Assembly (NCBI GenBank): GCA_002509405.1 | Contig: DAVO01000032.1 | Coordinates: 1 to 6,633 of the forward strand | Direction: 5' to 3' | Source: Methanomassiliicoccaceae archaeon UBA72 | GTDB taxonomy: Archaea; Thermoplasmatota; Thermoplasmata; Methanomassiliicoccales; Methanomethylophilaceae | Length of the DNA stretch: 6,633 nucleotides | Shown: positions 1-5,328 of the stretch, piece by piece | Position numbering within the stretch: the stretch's first letter is position 1 | How the letters are laid out: each line of letters opens with the position of its first letter | Made by a program: the position numbers and the translations under genes | Notes under the pieces: generated by a model | Seen by the model: the letters and a program-made list of their open reading frames with translations, nothing else | Told to the model about the DNA's origin: nothing | Databases searched by the model: none

Positions 1-1841
1 TATTTCACGAAAGGCTCCGTGAACTCCATAACCAATGTTTTGTTCTCTTTGTCCGCGGATTCTTTCACCACAGAGGTGTCTCCGTAGAATGGATGGAACA
101 CCTTGACCAGAGGCTGGGAGAATCCGATGGAAGAATATTGCATGTCGCTGTCCAATCTCTCGCCGCAACCCCATGTCCTGGTCTTTCTCTCCTTCCGTTT
201 TTCTTTTCTGAAAATCCACATCAACAGCGCCAGAACGGCCGCTATGGTTATTCCGAGCAGCAGAGGCAGCATCTCTCCCGACATGACGCTCCTGTATCCA
301 GGGTCTGACGGAATGTCGGTGATCGCCTCAATTCCGGAGGTTAGGACGTCCATGAACACGGTTGCGAAGAAACCCATCCCCAGACACAGGAGGGCCAGCA
401 CGGCCATGGGTAAGATCGTCCCCTTTTTCATGGGACGCGGTTTTTTCATACCTTCGGAGCGGGGCCTTCCGAGGAATATGAAGGCATAAAGACGGGCGTA
501 TGACGCCGCCATCATCATGCCGCATATCCCAACAGCGGCGAGGGCGAGAGGTATCAGAATGCTCATGCCCGTTGATTCGAGGTCCGCGCCCATAAGGGAC
601 TGGATCATCAGCCATTCGCTGACGAATCCGTTTGTAGGCGGTATTGCGGCCATTGAAATCACACCCACAATCGCCACCACAGAGAGGATCGGCAGTGTCT
701 TCGACAGCCCCCCCATCTTTCCTATGTTTGTTTCTCCCGTGCAGTCTTCTACCGTGTCGATCGTCATCAGCATCAGGGATTTGAAAACGGCATGGTTCAT
801 CGTATGGAGCACGGCGGCGATAAGAACTAGCTTAGCCAGAACCGGCGACTCGCCGATGTAGACCATTCCCAGGGACAGGCAGAGGACGACCAGTGCCATG
901 TTCTCCATGCTGGAGTAGGCGAGTATCTTCTTCGGCTCCTTCTGGACCAGAGATTCCATCGCTCCCCACAGCGCCGTGGCCGCCGCCAGCGCTATTATGG
1001 CGAAGGCCGCCCAGGACATGGAGGGAGATACGCCGATGTAGGAGAAGATGCTCTTCATCAGGACCAGGATAGCGACGTTAGAACATACTGTGGAAAGCAG
1101 CGCAGTGGTGTGGATGGGGGCCGAGGCATAAAGATCGGGCATCCAGGCATGGAAAGGTATAAGTCCCAGTTTGGAGCCGAAGCCCAGGATGATCATGAGG
1201 ATCAGGGCTGTGGAGGTAATGTCGCCAAGGGAAGGCCCGAGATTCCTCCACTGGGACAGGACCTGGGTCCCGGCCACCGATGATATGTAAAGGAAGGCGC
1301 AGATAAGCATCAGGCCTCCGATATGGGCTATCACGAAGAACAGCCATCTGGATCTTTCGTTGTCACCGTTCCTTGAAAGAAGGAACGTCACCAAGGTGAC
1401 CATCTCCCAGGACATCAGGAGGACAAACGCAGTGTCGGCCGCCATGCAGGAGAAGCAAGCAAGGAACAGGGCGTTTAGCAGTGCGCTGTACCTGCAACCG
1501 GAATCCGATGTGGACTTCACCACGTGGACCACGATGAGCATGAATATGACAGATGAGAAAGAAATCATCGTTGCGGAAAGCTGATCGATGGACAGGATAT
1601 ACTGTCCGGCAGCAGAAGGCAACGGAAGCGTATAGCTCAGATCGACCCCGGCGCTCCAGAGGAAATATGTGGACGCCCCCGCCATGCAAGATACGATGCA
1701 CAGGCTGGCCACCACGTTTGCAACCTTGTTCGACCTGAAGAACATTCCAAGTATTATGCCCGCCACGGCAGGCAAGAATACAGCGACGAAGAATACCGCT
1801 GCCAACGCCCCATCCTGCAATTGTACGCTAAGGATATCCAT
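1..1841 (-). CDS. hyfB: HyfB/HycC-like proton-channel membrane subunit of an energy-converting hydrogenase (partial, C-terminus cut by window edge)
   Basis: An open frame of 613 codons starts at ATG 1841 and runs off the left edge with no stop. The protein is a multi-pass membrane protein of the NuoL/MrpD/HyfB proton-translocating family. Family landmarks are visible: the helix glutamate in LMSWEMV (E146), the helix lysine in FGSKLGLIPFHAWMPD (K224, H231), EPKKILAYSSMENM (302-315), and HTMNHAVFKSLM (H346, H350, K354). These correspond to the charged residues along the proton path. After a last helix (about 524-544) and a basic stretch, residues 557-578 carry WGCG followed by MQYSSIGFSQPL, a tail characteristic of HyfB/HycC rather than NuoL. 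E. coli HyfB has 672 residues and HycC 608, so little is missing. Such subunits couple ferredoxin- or formate-linked hydrogenase activity to ion pumping. An in-frame TGA lies eight codons upstream with no start codon between, which fixes the start. Partner subunits would lie left of the window. An antiporter or other complex I-like assembly remains possible. Confidence 0.9.
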   Translation of the reverse strand, partial: MDILSVQLQDGALAAVFFVAVFLPAVAGIILGMFFRSNKVANVVASLCIVSCMAGASTYFLWSAGVDLSYTLPLPSAAGQYILSIDQLSATMISFSSVIFMLIVVHVVKSTSDSGCRYSALLNALFLACFSCMAADTAFVLLMSWEMVTLVTFLLSRNGDNERSRWLFFVIAHIGGLMLICAFLYISSVAGTQVLSQWRNLGPSLGDITSTALILMIILGFGSKLGLIPFHAWMPDLYASAPIHTTALLSTVCSNVAILVLMKSIFSYIGVSPSMSWAAFAIIALAAATALWGAMESLVQKEPKKILAYSSMENMALVVLCLSLGMVYIGESPVLAKLVLIAAVLHTMNHAVFKSLMLMTIDTVEDCTGETNIGKMGGLSKTLPILSVVAIVGVISMAAIPPTNGFVSEWLMIQSLMGADLESTGMSILIPLALAAVGICGMMMAASYARLYAFIFLGRPRSEGMKKPRPMKKGTILPMAVLALLCLGMGFFATVFMDVLTSGIEAITDIPSDPGYRSVMSGEMLPLLLGITIAAVLALLMWIFRKEKRKERKTRTWGCGERLDSDMQYSSIGFSQPLVKVFHPFYGDTSVVKESADKENKTLVMEFTEPFVK

Positions 1842-1866
1842 TCGAATTAACGGCCCATATGCTCAT

Positions 1867-1876
1867 TATATTTAAG
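1867..1876 (-). promoter_or_regulatory. TATA box for the HyfB-like gene
   Basis: On the minus strand the sequence reads CTTAAATATA, centred about 30 bases before ATG 1841. Archaeal transcription normally starts about 25 bases after the TATA centre, so the message would begin only a few bases before the start codon. No Shine-Dalgarno motif fits in that space. This supports leaderless translation and a first-gene-of-operon position. Confidence 0.6.
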
Positions 1877-2056
1877 CAGTTTGGGTCATACCGTTCTTTT
1901 ACAACCTTCCCGAGACTTACCGTATCATTCGTTCTTCCCCTCAGCCAATAATGCAGACAGGCAGCACCCAATGTCGGATACCAGAACATTGTGAGAGCAC
2001 GCCTGAAGAAAGATCCGAATTCGTTTCGGGAAGAACGCCGTTATAATGCGAAGCGT

Positions 2057-2064
2057 AAGAAAAA
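2057..2064 (-). terminator. T-run terminator of the tRNA gene
   Basis: On the minus strand TTTTTCTT lies 30 bases beyond the tRNA 3' end. Archaeal RNA polymerase terminates on T-rich tracts, so this is a plausible end of the tRNA precursor. There is no hairpin in front of it. Confidence 0.4.
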
Positions 2065-2093
2065 TCACATGCCGCCCGGAGTGTAGGTAGAAG

Positions 2094-2167
2094 TGGACAA
2101 GGCGAGATTTGAACTCGCGGCTTCTTCGTTGCGAACGAAGCGATCTACCGGGCTGATCTACTTGCCC
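2094..2167 (-). tRNA. tRNA-Ala, anticodon CGC
   Basis: The 74-base minus-strand sequence folds into a full cloverleaf. The 7-bp acceptor stem is GGGCAAG with CTTGTCC, and the D stem is GATC/GATC with GG in the loop. The anticodon stem is CTTCG/CGAAG around loop TTCGCAA, giving anticodon CGC (reads GCG, alanine). A 5-base variable loop follows, then a T stem GCGAG/CTCGC around TTCAAAT. The discriminator is A73. The third acceptor pair is G3:U70, the universal alanine identity element, which independently confirms the anticodon reading. CCA is not encoded and must be added after transcription. No intron is present in the anticodon loop. Confidence 0.96.
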
Positions 2168-2192
2168 ATCTGAGAGTGTCATTCAGAAGTAG

Positions 2193-2200
2193 AATATAAA
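2193..2200 (-). promoter_or_regulatory. TATA box for tRNA-Ala
   Basis: Minus-strand TTTATATT is centred about 30 bases before the first tRNA base at 2167. This is the usual archaeal tRNA promoter spacing and predicts a very short 5' leader. Confidence 0.6.
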
Positions 2201-2211
2201 CCATTTGCAAC

Positions 2212-2259
2212 TTCGAACCCGATCGGGGCGCCAGCAGTAGGCGGTTCGAACTAGGGCGC
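2212..2259. repeat. Short imperfect direct repeat with TTCGAAC and GGGCGC
   Basis: TTCGAAC occurs at 2212-2218 and 2245-2251, 33 bases apart. Each copy is followed by GGGCGC (2226-2231 and 2254-2259), with different spacing. A perfect 10-base palindrome, CCCGATCGGG, lies at 2218-2227 in the first copy. TTCGAAC resembles a tRNA T-loop, but neither copy has matching stems. The repeat sits behind the tRNA promoter in the divergent spacer. Its function is unknown and it may be chance. Confidence 0.3.
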
Positions 2260-2298
2260 ATACGGATAACATGAATGTATTATCTAGGTAACACTAAT

Positions 2299-2346
2299 CC
2301 GAAATCGGTAATAACGTTATATAGGAGCGACCGCATCTAAATTTAG
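2299..2346 (+). promoter_or_regulatory. Cluster of three small inverted repeats over the radical SAM promoter (possible operators)
   Basis: Three dyads fall within 48 bases: CCGA-AA-TCGG (2299-2308), the perfect palindrome ATAACGTTAT (2311-2320) overlapping the TATA box, and the perfect palindrome CTAAATTTAG (2337-2346) at the predicted transcription start. Dyads at these positions are where archaeal repressors commonly block TBP or polymerase binding. The three sequences differ from one another, so they do not form repeats of one site. Binding by any regulator is inference. Confidence 0.35.
2317..2323 (+). promoter_or_regulatory. TATA box for the radical SAM gene
   Basis: TTATATA is centred 34 bases before ATG 2354, predicting a leader of roughly eight bases. 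A weak AGGAT at 2345-2349 lies close to the start codon, but it would sit at the very 5' end of the message. Confidence 0.5.
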
Positions 2347-2353
2347 GATTTGC

Positions 2354-3157
2354 ATGGCGTTCTACAATGTGACCTATAATAAGAAGCATGATTTTGCGAC
2401 AGTTCACAATTATGGGTGCACATTCCGTTGCCCTATCTGCAGCTATAAGCTCCGCAGCGGGCCCAACGGTACCCCCGGTCTCGCATATCCCAGGCCCGAG
2501 AGGTTCCTGAAGCCGGAGGAGATCGAGGATGTGCTTCTTTCCGTTTCCCCATCCCGTGTGAATTTCATGGGCGGGGAGCCCACGGTATCCAAGGACCTCC
2601 CCAGGCTGCTTGCCTTCTGCAAGGACGTTCTGGGAGCCACCACGTCCCTCGGTCACACAAACGGGTCCAACCTGTCGTTGGACAACATCGACGCCGCGAA
2701 CGTGGGCCTGAAGGCATGGTATGAAGATTGCCATCTCCTCCTCACCGGAATACCCAAGGCCAAGATATACGGAGAGGTGAAGTCCGCGGTCGAACGCGGA
2801 ATGGATGTGGCCACGAATATGATCTACATACCCGGTTGCGTCGACGTAGACCAGATAGAGGCCGCTACCGAGTACCTGTCCTCTATCGGGGTGACGAAAT
2901 TCCACATCATGGGATACATACCTGTGCCGGGACAGCCTTATCCCATGCCCACGCTGGCACAGATGGATTACGCCTGCAAGGCCGCCCGCAAACACATCCC
3001 CGGTACGTATTATTCGCATCTCTCTCCGGAGGAGGCCATATCCCTCGACAGAAGCGACGACCGTTTCGACGTGGAAGTTATACTCGGAACAGATGCCACC
3101 AGGGGCGTGGTGACCAAAGCCGACGAGGGCATTCCCGCATATTCGGCCGTGAACTGA
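2354..3157 (+). CDS. Radical SAM protein, substrate unknown
   Basis: This 267-residue protein binds a 4Fe-4S cluster and S-adenosylmethionine to generate a 5'-deoxyadenosyl radical. The cluster motif CxxxCxxC is at C22, C26 and C29. The SAM-binding GGEP motif is at residues 73-76, after a strand ending VNFM. Later barrel segments include a TNGS strand end (102-105), HLLLTGIPK (127-135) and MIYIPGCVD (156-164). The length covers one radical SAM barrel with no obvious accessory iron-sulfur domain. Its compact form resembles activating-enzyme-like (PflA-type) archaeal radical SAM proteins. No glycyl-radical enzyme or peptide substrate is encoded nearby, so a specific function cannot be assigned. 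ATG 2354 fits the upstream TATA box. The split-barrel gene follows after 34 bases and may be functionally linked. Confidence 0.9.
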   Translation: MAFYNVTYNKKHDFATVHNYGCTFRCPICSYKLRSGPNGTPGLAYPRPERFLKPEEIEDVLLSVSPSRVNFMGGEPTVSKDLPRLLAFCKDVLGATTSLGHTNGSNLSLDNIDAANVGLKAWYEDCHLLLTGIPKAKIYGEVKSAVERGMDVATNMIYIPGCVDVDQIEAATEYLSSIGVTKFHIMGYIPVPGQPYPMPTLAQMDYACKAARKHIPGTYYSHLSPEEAISLDRSDDRFDVEVILGTDATRGVVTKADEGIPAYSAVN

Positions 3158-3159
3158 CG

Positions 3160-3168
3160 AAATATTTA
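3160..3168 (+). promoter_or_regulatory. Possible TATA box for the split-barrel gene
   Basis: AAATATTTA begins three bases after the radical SAM stop codon and is centred about 28 bases before ATG 3192. It would let the second gene be transcribed on its own, with essentially no leader. Read-through from the upstream gene is equally possible. Confidence 0.4.
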
Positions 3169-3191
3169 CGTCAGCCTGTGCATACCCGTTC

Positions 3192-3599
3192 ATGGCGATA
3201 AAAGGACTCAGCACAGATGTTCAGAATGCGATGGAAGGGCAGAGGATCTACGCCCTGGCGACCTCGTCCAAAGACGGCATCCCCAACGTAGTCCCGGTGG
3301 GTTTTCTTTTCGAAGGTCCGGACGGGAACATCTGGGTCATCGACAACTACATGGACAAGACCCTGAAGAACGTCCGCGAGAACCCTGTGGCCTCATTCTA
3401 CATTTGGCATGAAGGCGTAAAAGAAAGCTATCAGGTCAAGTGCTCGGTAAAGATTGAGAATTCCGGTGCAGACTACGAAAAAGCCGTGGCGCTGGCACAT
3501 GAGAGAAAGGAGACATATCCCGCCAAAACGCTGCTCAAGCTGACCGTCAGGGAAGTCTTCTACATAACCCCCGGCCCACACTCGGGCAAGAAGCTCTGA
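3192..3599 (+). CDS. Pyridoxamine 5'-phosphate oxidase-like split-barrel flavin/F420-binding protein
   Basis: This 135-residue protein has the pattern of the PNPOx-like split beta-barrel family. It has an N-terminal helix, then IYALATSSKDGIPNVVPVGF (19-38), the typical first hairpin with the DGxPxxxPV signature. DKTLKNVRENP (55-65) matches the usual phosphate-contacting helix of FMN-binding members, followed by strand VASFYIW. Members of this family bind FMN or F420 as homodimers and act as small redox or cofactor-handling proteins. At this length it is a single-domain member and is unlikely to be genuine PdxH, which is longer and has its own C-terminal signature. Which cofactor it uses cannot be told from sequence alone. 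There is no Shine-Dalgarno motif before ATG 3192. The stop codon is directly followed by the stop codon of the convergent gene. Confidence 0.85.
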   Translation: MAIKGLSTDVQNAMEGQRIYALATSSKDGIPNVVPVGFLFEGPDGNIWVIDNYMDKTLKNVRENPVASFYIWHEGVKESYQVKCSVKIENSGADYEKAVALAHERKETYPAKTLLKLTVREVFYITPGPHSGKKL

Positions 3600-3776
3600 T
3601 CATTCTCCCTTGTCGACGAAAAGGGTGGCCCACCCCATCAGGCCCCCGAAAGGTATGAACAGCAGGTACTTCAGCGACGGGTCCAGATAGTAGAACATTG
3701 AGAATACCACGGCACCGACTATAAGGCCGAACACTGTGGCCTGTTTGAGCCTCGAGTTTCGTTCTTTCACGGTCAC
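3600..3776 (-). CDS. Small two-helix membrane protein, function unknown
   Basis: A 58-codon frame starts at GTG 3776 and ends at the TGA read at 3602-3600. The start overlaps the purB stop as GTGA, a common sign of translational coupling. A second GTG two codons on (3770) has AGGTG five bases upstream and may be the real start, giving 56 residues. An in-frame TAG just upstream excludes longer forms. The protein has a basic N-terminus (VKERNSRLKQ), a hydrophobic segment (about 13-31, ATVFGLIVGAVVFSMFYYL), a short DPSLK turn, a second segment (about 37-54, YLLFIPFGGLMGWATLFV) and a charged DKGE tail. This is a helical hairpin membrane protein with both ends probably cytoplasmic. No family is recognised. 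It could be too short for routine annotation. Without it, 173 bases between two genes would be empty. Confidence 0.72.
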   Translation of the reverse strand: MTVKERNSRLKQATVFGLIVGAVVFSMFYYLDPSLKYLLFIPFGGLMGWATLFVDKGE

Positions 3777-5137
3777 ACCTTTCTACCCAGAGCCTTCTCG
3801 GCCGCGGCGACCATGCGGTCCGTGATCTCCCCTGAACCTCCGGTGTAGCCAGCGGGGTCCATGGCGACTCTTATCTCGTCCGCGGTAAGGACGCCCTTGA
3901 GTTCTTCTGCCTCCAGAAGCACGTCGCGGAGCTGGCGGTCCTGGTCTACTGCGATCATCGATGCCTTTCGGATAACCTCATGCGCATCCTGTCTCCCCAT
4001 CCCCTTCTCGGTGAGCTTCATCATTACCGGTTCGGCCATGACGAGTCCTTTGGACGACTCGATGTTCCTGAGCATGATGTCCGAATGTACGGTAAGGCCG
4101 CTGAAGATATAGTCGGTCTTCTTCAGCATCTCGTCCGCCAAAGTGAAAACATGTGGCAGTGTGAATCTTTCCGCCGATGAATTGGAAAGGTCTCTTTCAT
4201 GCCAAAGCACCTGGCACTCGAAGGTCGGCGTCACGAATCCACGCAGGACCCTGGCCAGTCCGCAGACGTTCTCGGAGTTGATGGGGTTGCGTTTGTGCGC
4301 CATTGTGGAGCTTCCGACCTGTTTAGTCTCGTCGAAGGCCTCGGAGGCTTCTCCGATCTCCGACCTCTGGAGGTTCCTGACTTCGGTACAGTAGCGTTCC
4401 AGGGAGGTGGCTATGTTGGCCATCAGACAGATCAGTTCGGTGTATCTGTCGCGCCCCACGACCTGGGTGGCCGCAGGCTCGTATTCCAGACCGAGGTCCT
4501 TCATCACGGCCTCCTGGACCTTGAAGAAGTTCTTGCCGAGGGCGGCGCCCGTACCTACCGCCCCGGCCATCTTTCCGGCGCAGGCGCGCGGCCTGATCTC
4601 CCTCAGCCTGTCCCTGTGCCTCAGCATCTCCGCTATGTAGCCGGAGATCTTGAATCCGAAAGTGATGGGGATGGCGAACTGCGCGTGGGTCCTTCCTATC
4701 TCCAGCGTGTTCCTTTCTCTTTTAGCGAGCTTGGCGAAAGTGTAGATCAGGGCGTCGACATCCTTGTCGATTATGTCCAATGCGGCCTTGATCTGAAGAG
4801 CAGTGGCGGTGTCCACTATATCGTTCGACGTGGCGCCCAGATGGACGTACTTGCCTGCGTCGCCCCTGCACTGCTCGGTCATGGCCTTTATCATCGCCAT
4901 TACGTCATGCCTGGTCTCCTTCTCTATCTCCTTGACCCTTTCCGGCCTGACCGTGTTTATTTTGGCGATCCTCGAGATCTCGTCGGCATCTTCTTTGGCG
5001 ATCGCGCCGAGGGATGCGTGCGCCCTGGCGAGGGCAGACTCCACATCCATCTGGTACTGAAGACGGCTGTCCTCGTAGAATATGGACTTCATATCCTCAC
5101 GGCCGTATCTGTAATCCAGAGGGCATAGTTCTTTCAT
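3773..5137 (-). CDS. purB: Adenylosuccinate lyase
   Basis: This 454-residue enzyme of the fumarase/aspartase superfamily acts twice in purine synthesis. It removes fumarate from SAICAR to give AICAR and from adenylosuccinate to give AMP. It is a cytoplasmic homotetramer in known cases. The N-terminus PLDYRYG and ...MKSIF match the family start. TRHDVMA (76-82), GATSND (101-106) and GRTHAQ (148-153, with catalytic H151) form the active site. The superfamily signature loop is GSSTMAHKRNP (275-285), holding the catalytic serine (S276 or S277). Length is typical and no key residue is missing. ATG 5137 is supported by the conserved N-terminus and by a TATA box 33 bases upstream. The next gene on this strand overlaps its stop codon, suggesting co-transcription with a small membrane protein. 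Confidence 0.97.
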   Translation of the reverse strand: MKELCPLDYRYGREDMKSIFYEDSRLQYQMDVESALARAHASLGAIAKEDADEISRIAKINTVRPERVKEIEKETRHDVMAMIKAMTEQCRGDAGKYVHLGATSNDIVDTATALQIKAALDIIDKDVDALIYTFAKLAKRERNTLEIGRTHAQFAIPITFGFKISGYIAEMLRHRDRLREIRPRACAGKMAGAVGTGAALGKNFFKVQEAVMKDLGLEYEPAATQVVGRDRYTELICLMANIATSLERYCTEVRNLQRSEIGEASEAFDETKQVGSSTMAHKRNPINSENVCGLARVLRGFVTPTFECQVLWHERDLSNSSAERFTLPHVFTLADEMLKKTDYIFSGLTVHSDIMLRNIESSKGLVMAEPVMMKLTEKGMGRQDAHEVIRKASMIAVDQDRQLRDVLLEAEELKGVLTADEIRVAMDPAGYTGGSGEITDRMVAAAEKALGRKV

Positions 5138-5165
5138 GTGAATCGAGTGTGTGAGTGAATCTCAT

Positions 5166-5174
5166 TATTTATAA
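5166..5174 (-). promoter_or_regulatory. TATA box for purB
   Basis: Minus-strand TTATAAATA is centred about 33 bases before ATG 5137, predicting a leader of under ten bases and hence near-leaderless translation. Confidence 0.6.
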
Positions 5175-5233
5175 CTGATTAAGTCCGGCCCCGGATACGG
5201 GAAAGCGTCAGAACAAGGCTTCAGATTCGACGA

Positions 5234-5254
5234 TTATAAGAGAAAATCTTATAA
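5234..5254 (+). promoter_or_regulatory. Inverted-repeat promoter of the coiled-coil gene
   Basis: Two TATA-like elements form a perfect inverted repeat: TTATAAGA (5234-5241), spacer GAAAA, then TCTTATAA (5247-5254). The downstream copy predicts transcription from about 5277 and hence a leader of about 50 bases before ATG 5329. Because each arm contains a near-symmetric TTATAA core, the site could bind TBP in either orientation or at two positions, or be a regulator site. The TTG at 5260 lies before the predicted start, so it cannot be the translation start. Confidence 0.5.
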
Positions 5255-5284
5255 GTGAATTGTCCATAGCGCAAAACGTAAGTG

Positions 5285-5306
5285 GACCATGCTTTTGCTC
5301 ATGGTC
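5285..5306 (+). promoter_or_regulatory. Hairpin in the leader of the coiled-coil gene
   Basis: GACCATG (5285-5291) and CATGGTC (5300-5306) pair perfectly over 7 bp around an 8-base loop, inside the predicted 5' leader. Each arm contains an ATG. The first opens a 17-codon frame (5289-5342) that overlaps the main start at 5329. The stem could influence translation or could be a DNA operator; nothing here distinguishes the two. Confidence 0.4.
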
Positions 5307-5328
5307 GGTCGAACACGAGTGTGGATTT

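Noticed and set aside
1828..1989. A 53-codon minus-strand frame starting at ATG 1989 and overlapping the HyfB-like start
   Set aside because: It contains the TATA box of the HyfB-like gene, shows no hydrophobic or domain pattern, and has no ribosome-binding motif. Probably chance.
1925..2182. An 85-codon minus-strand frame
   Set aside because: It runs straight through the tRNA-Ala gene and its upstream flank, so it cannot be a normal protein gene.
2200..2262. A second tRNA gene or tRNA fragment suggested by TTCGAAC
   Set aside because: No acceptor, D, anticodon or T stems pair on either strand around these motifs.
2294..3214. A 306-codon minus-strand frame opposite the radical SAM gene
   Set aside because: It mirrors the radical SAM gene, has no recognisable motifs and would cover that gene's promoter. 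The plus-strand protein has intact catalytic motifs.
4199..5128. A 309-codon plus-strand frame opposite purB
   Set aside because: It is a codon-bias shadow of purB, which is a complete enzyme with its signature motifs. The shadow frame has no family features.
5260..5328. An in-frame TTG extension adding 23 residues to the coiled-coil protein
   Set aside because: The TTG is only about 8 bases from the TATA core, before the predicted transcript start. The extension is cysteine-rich and unlike the charged protein.
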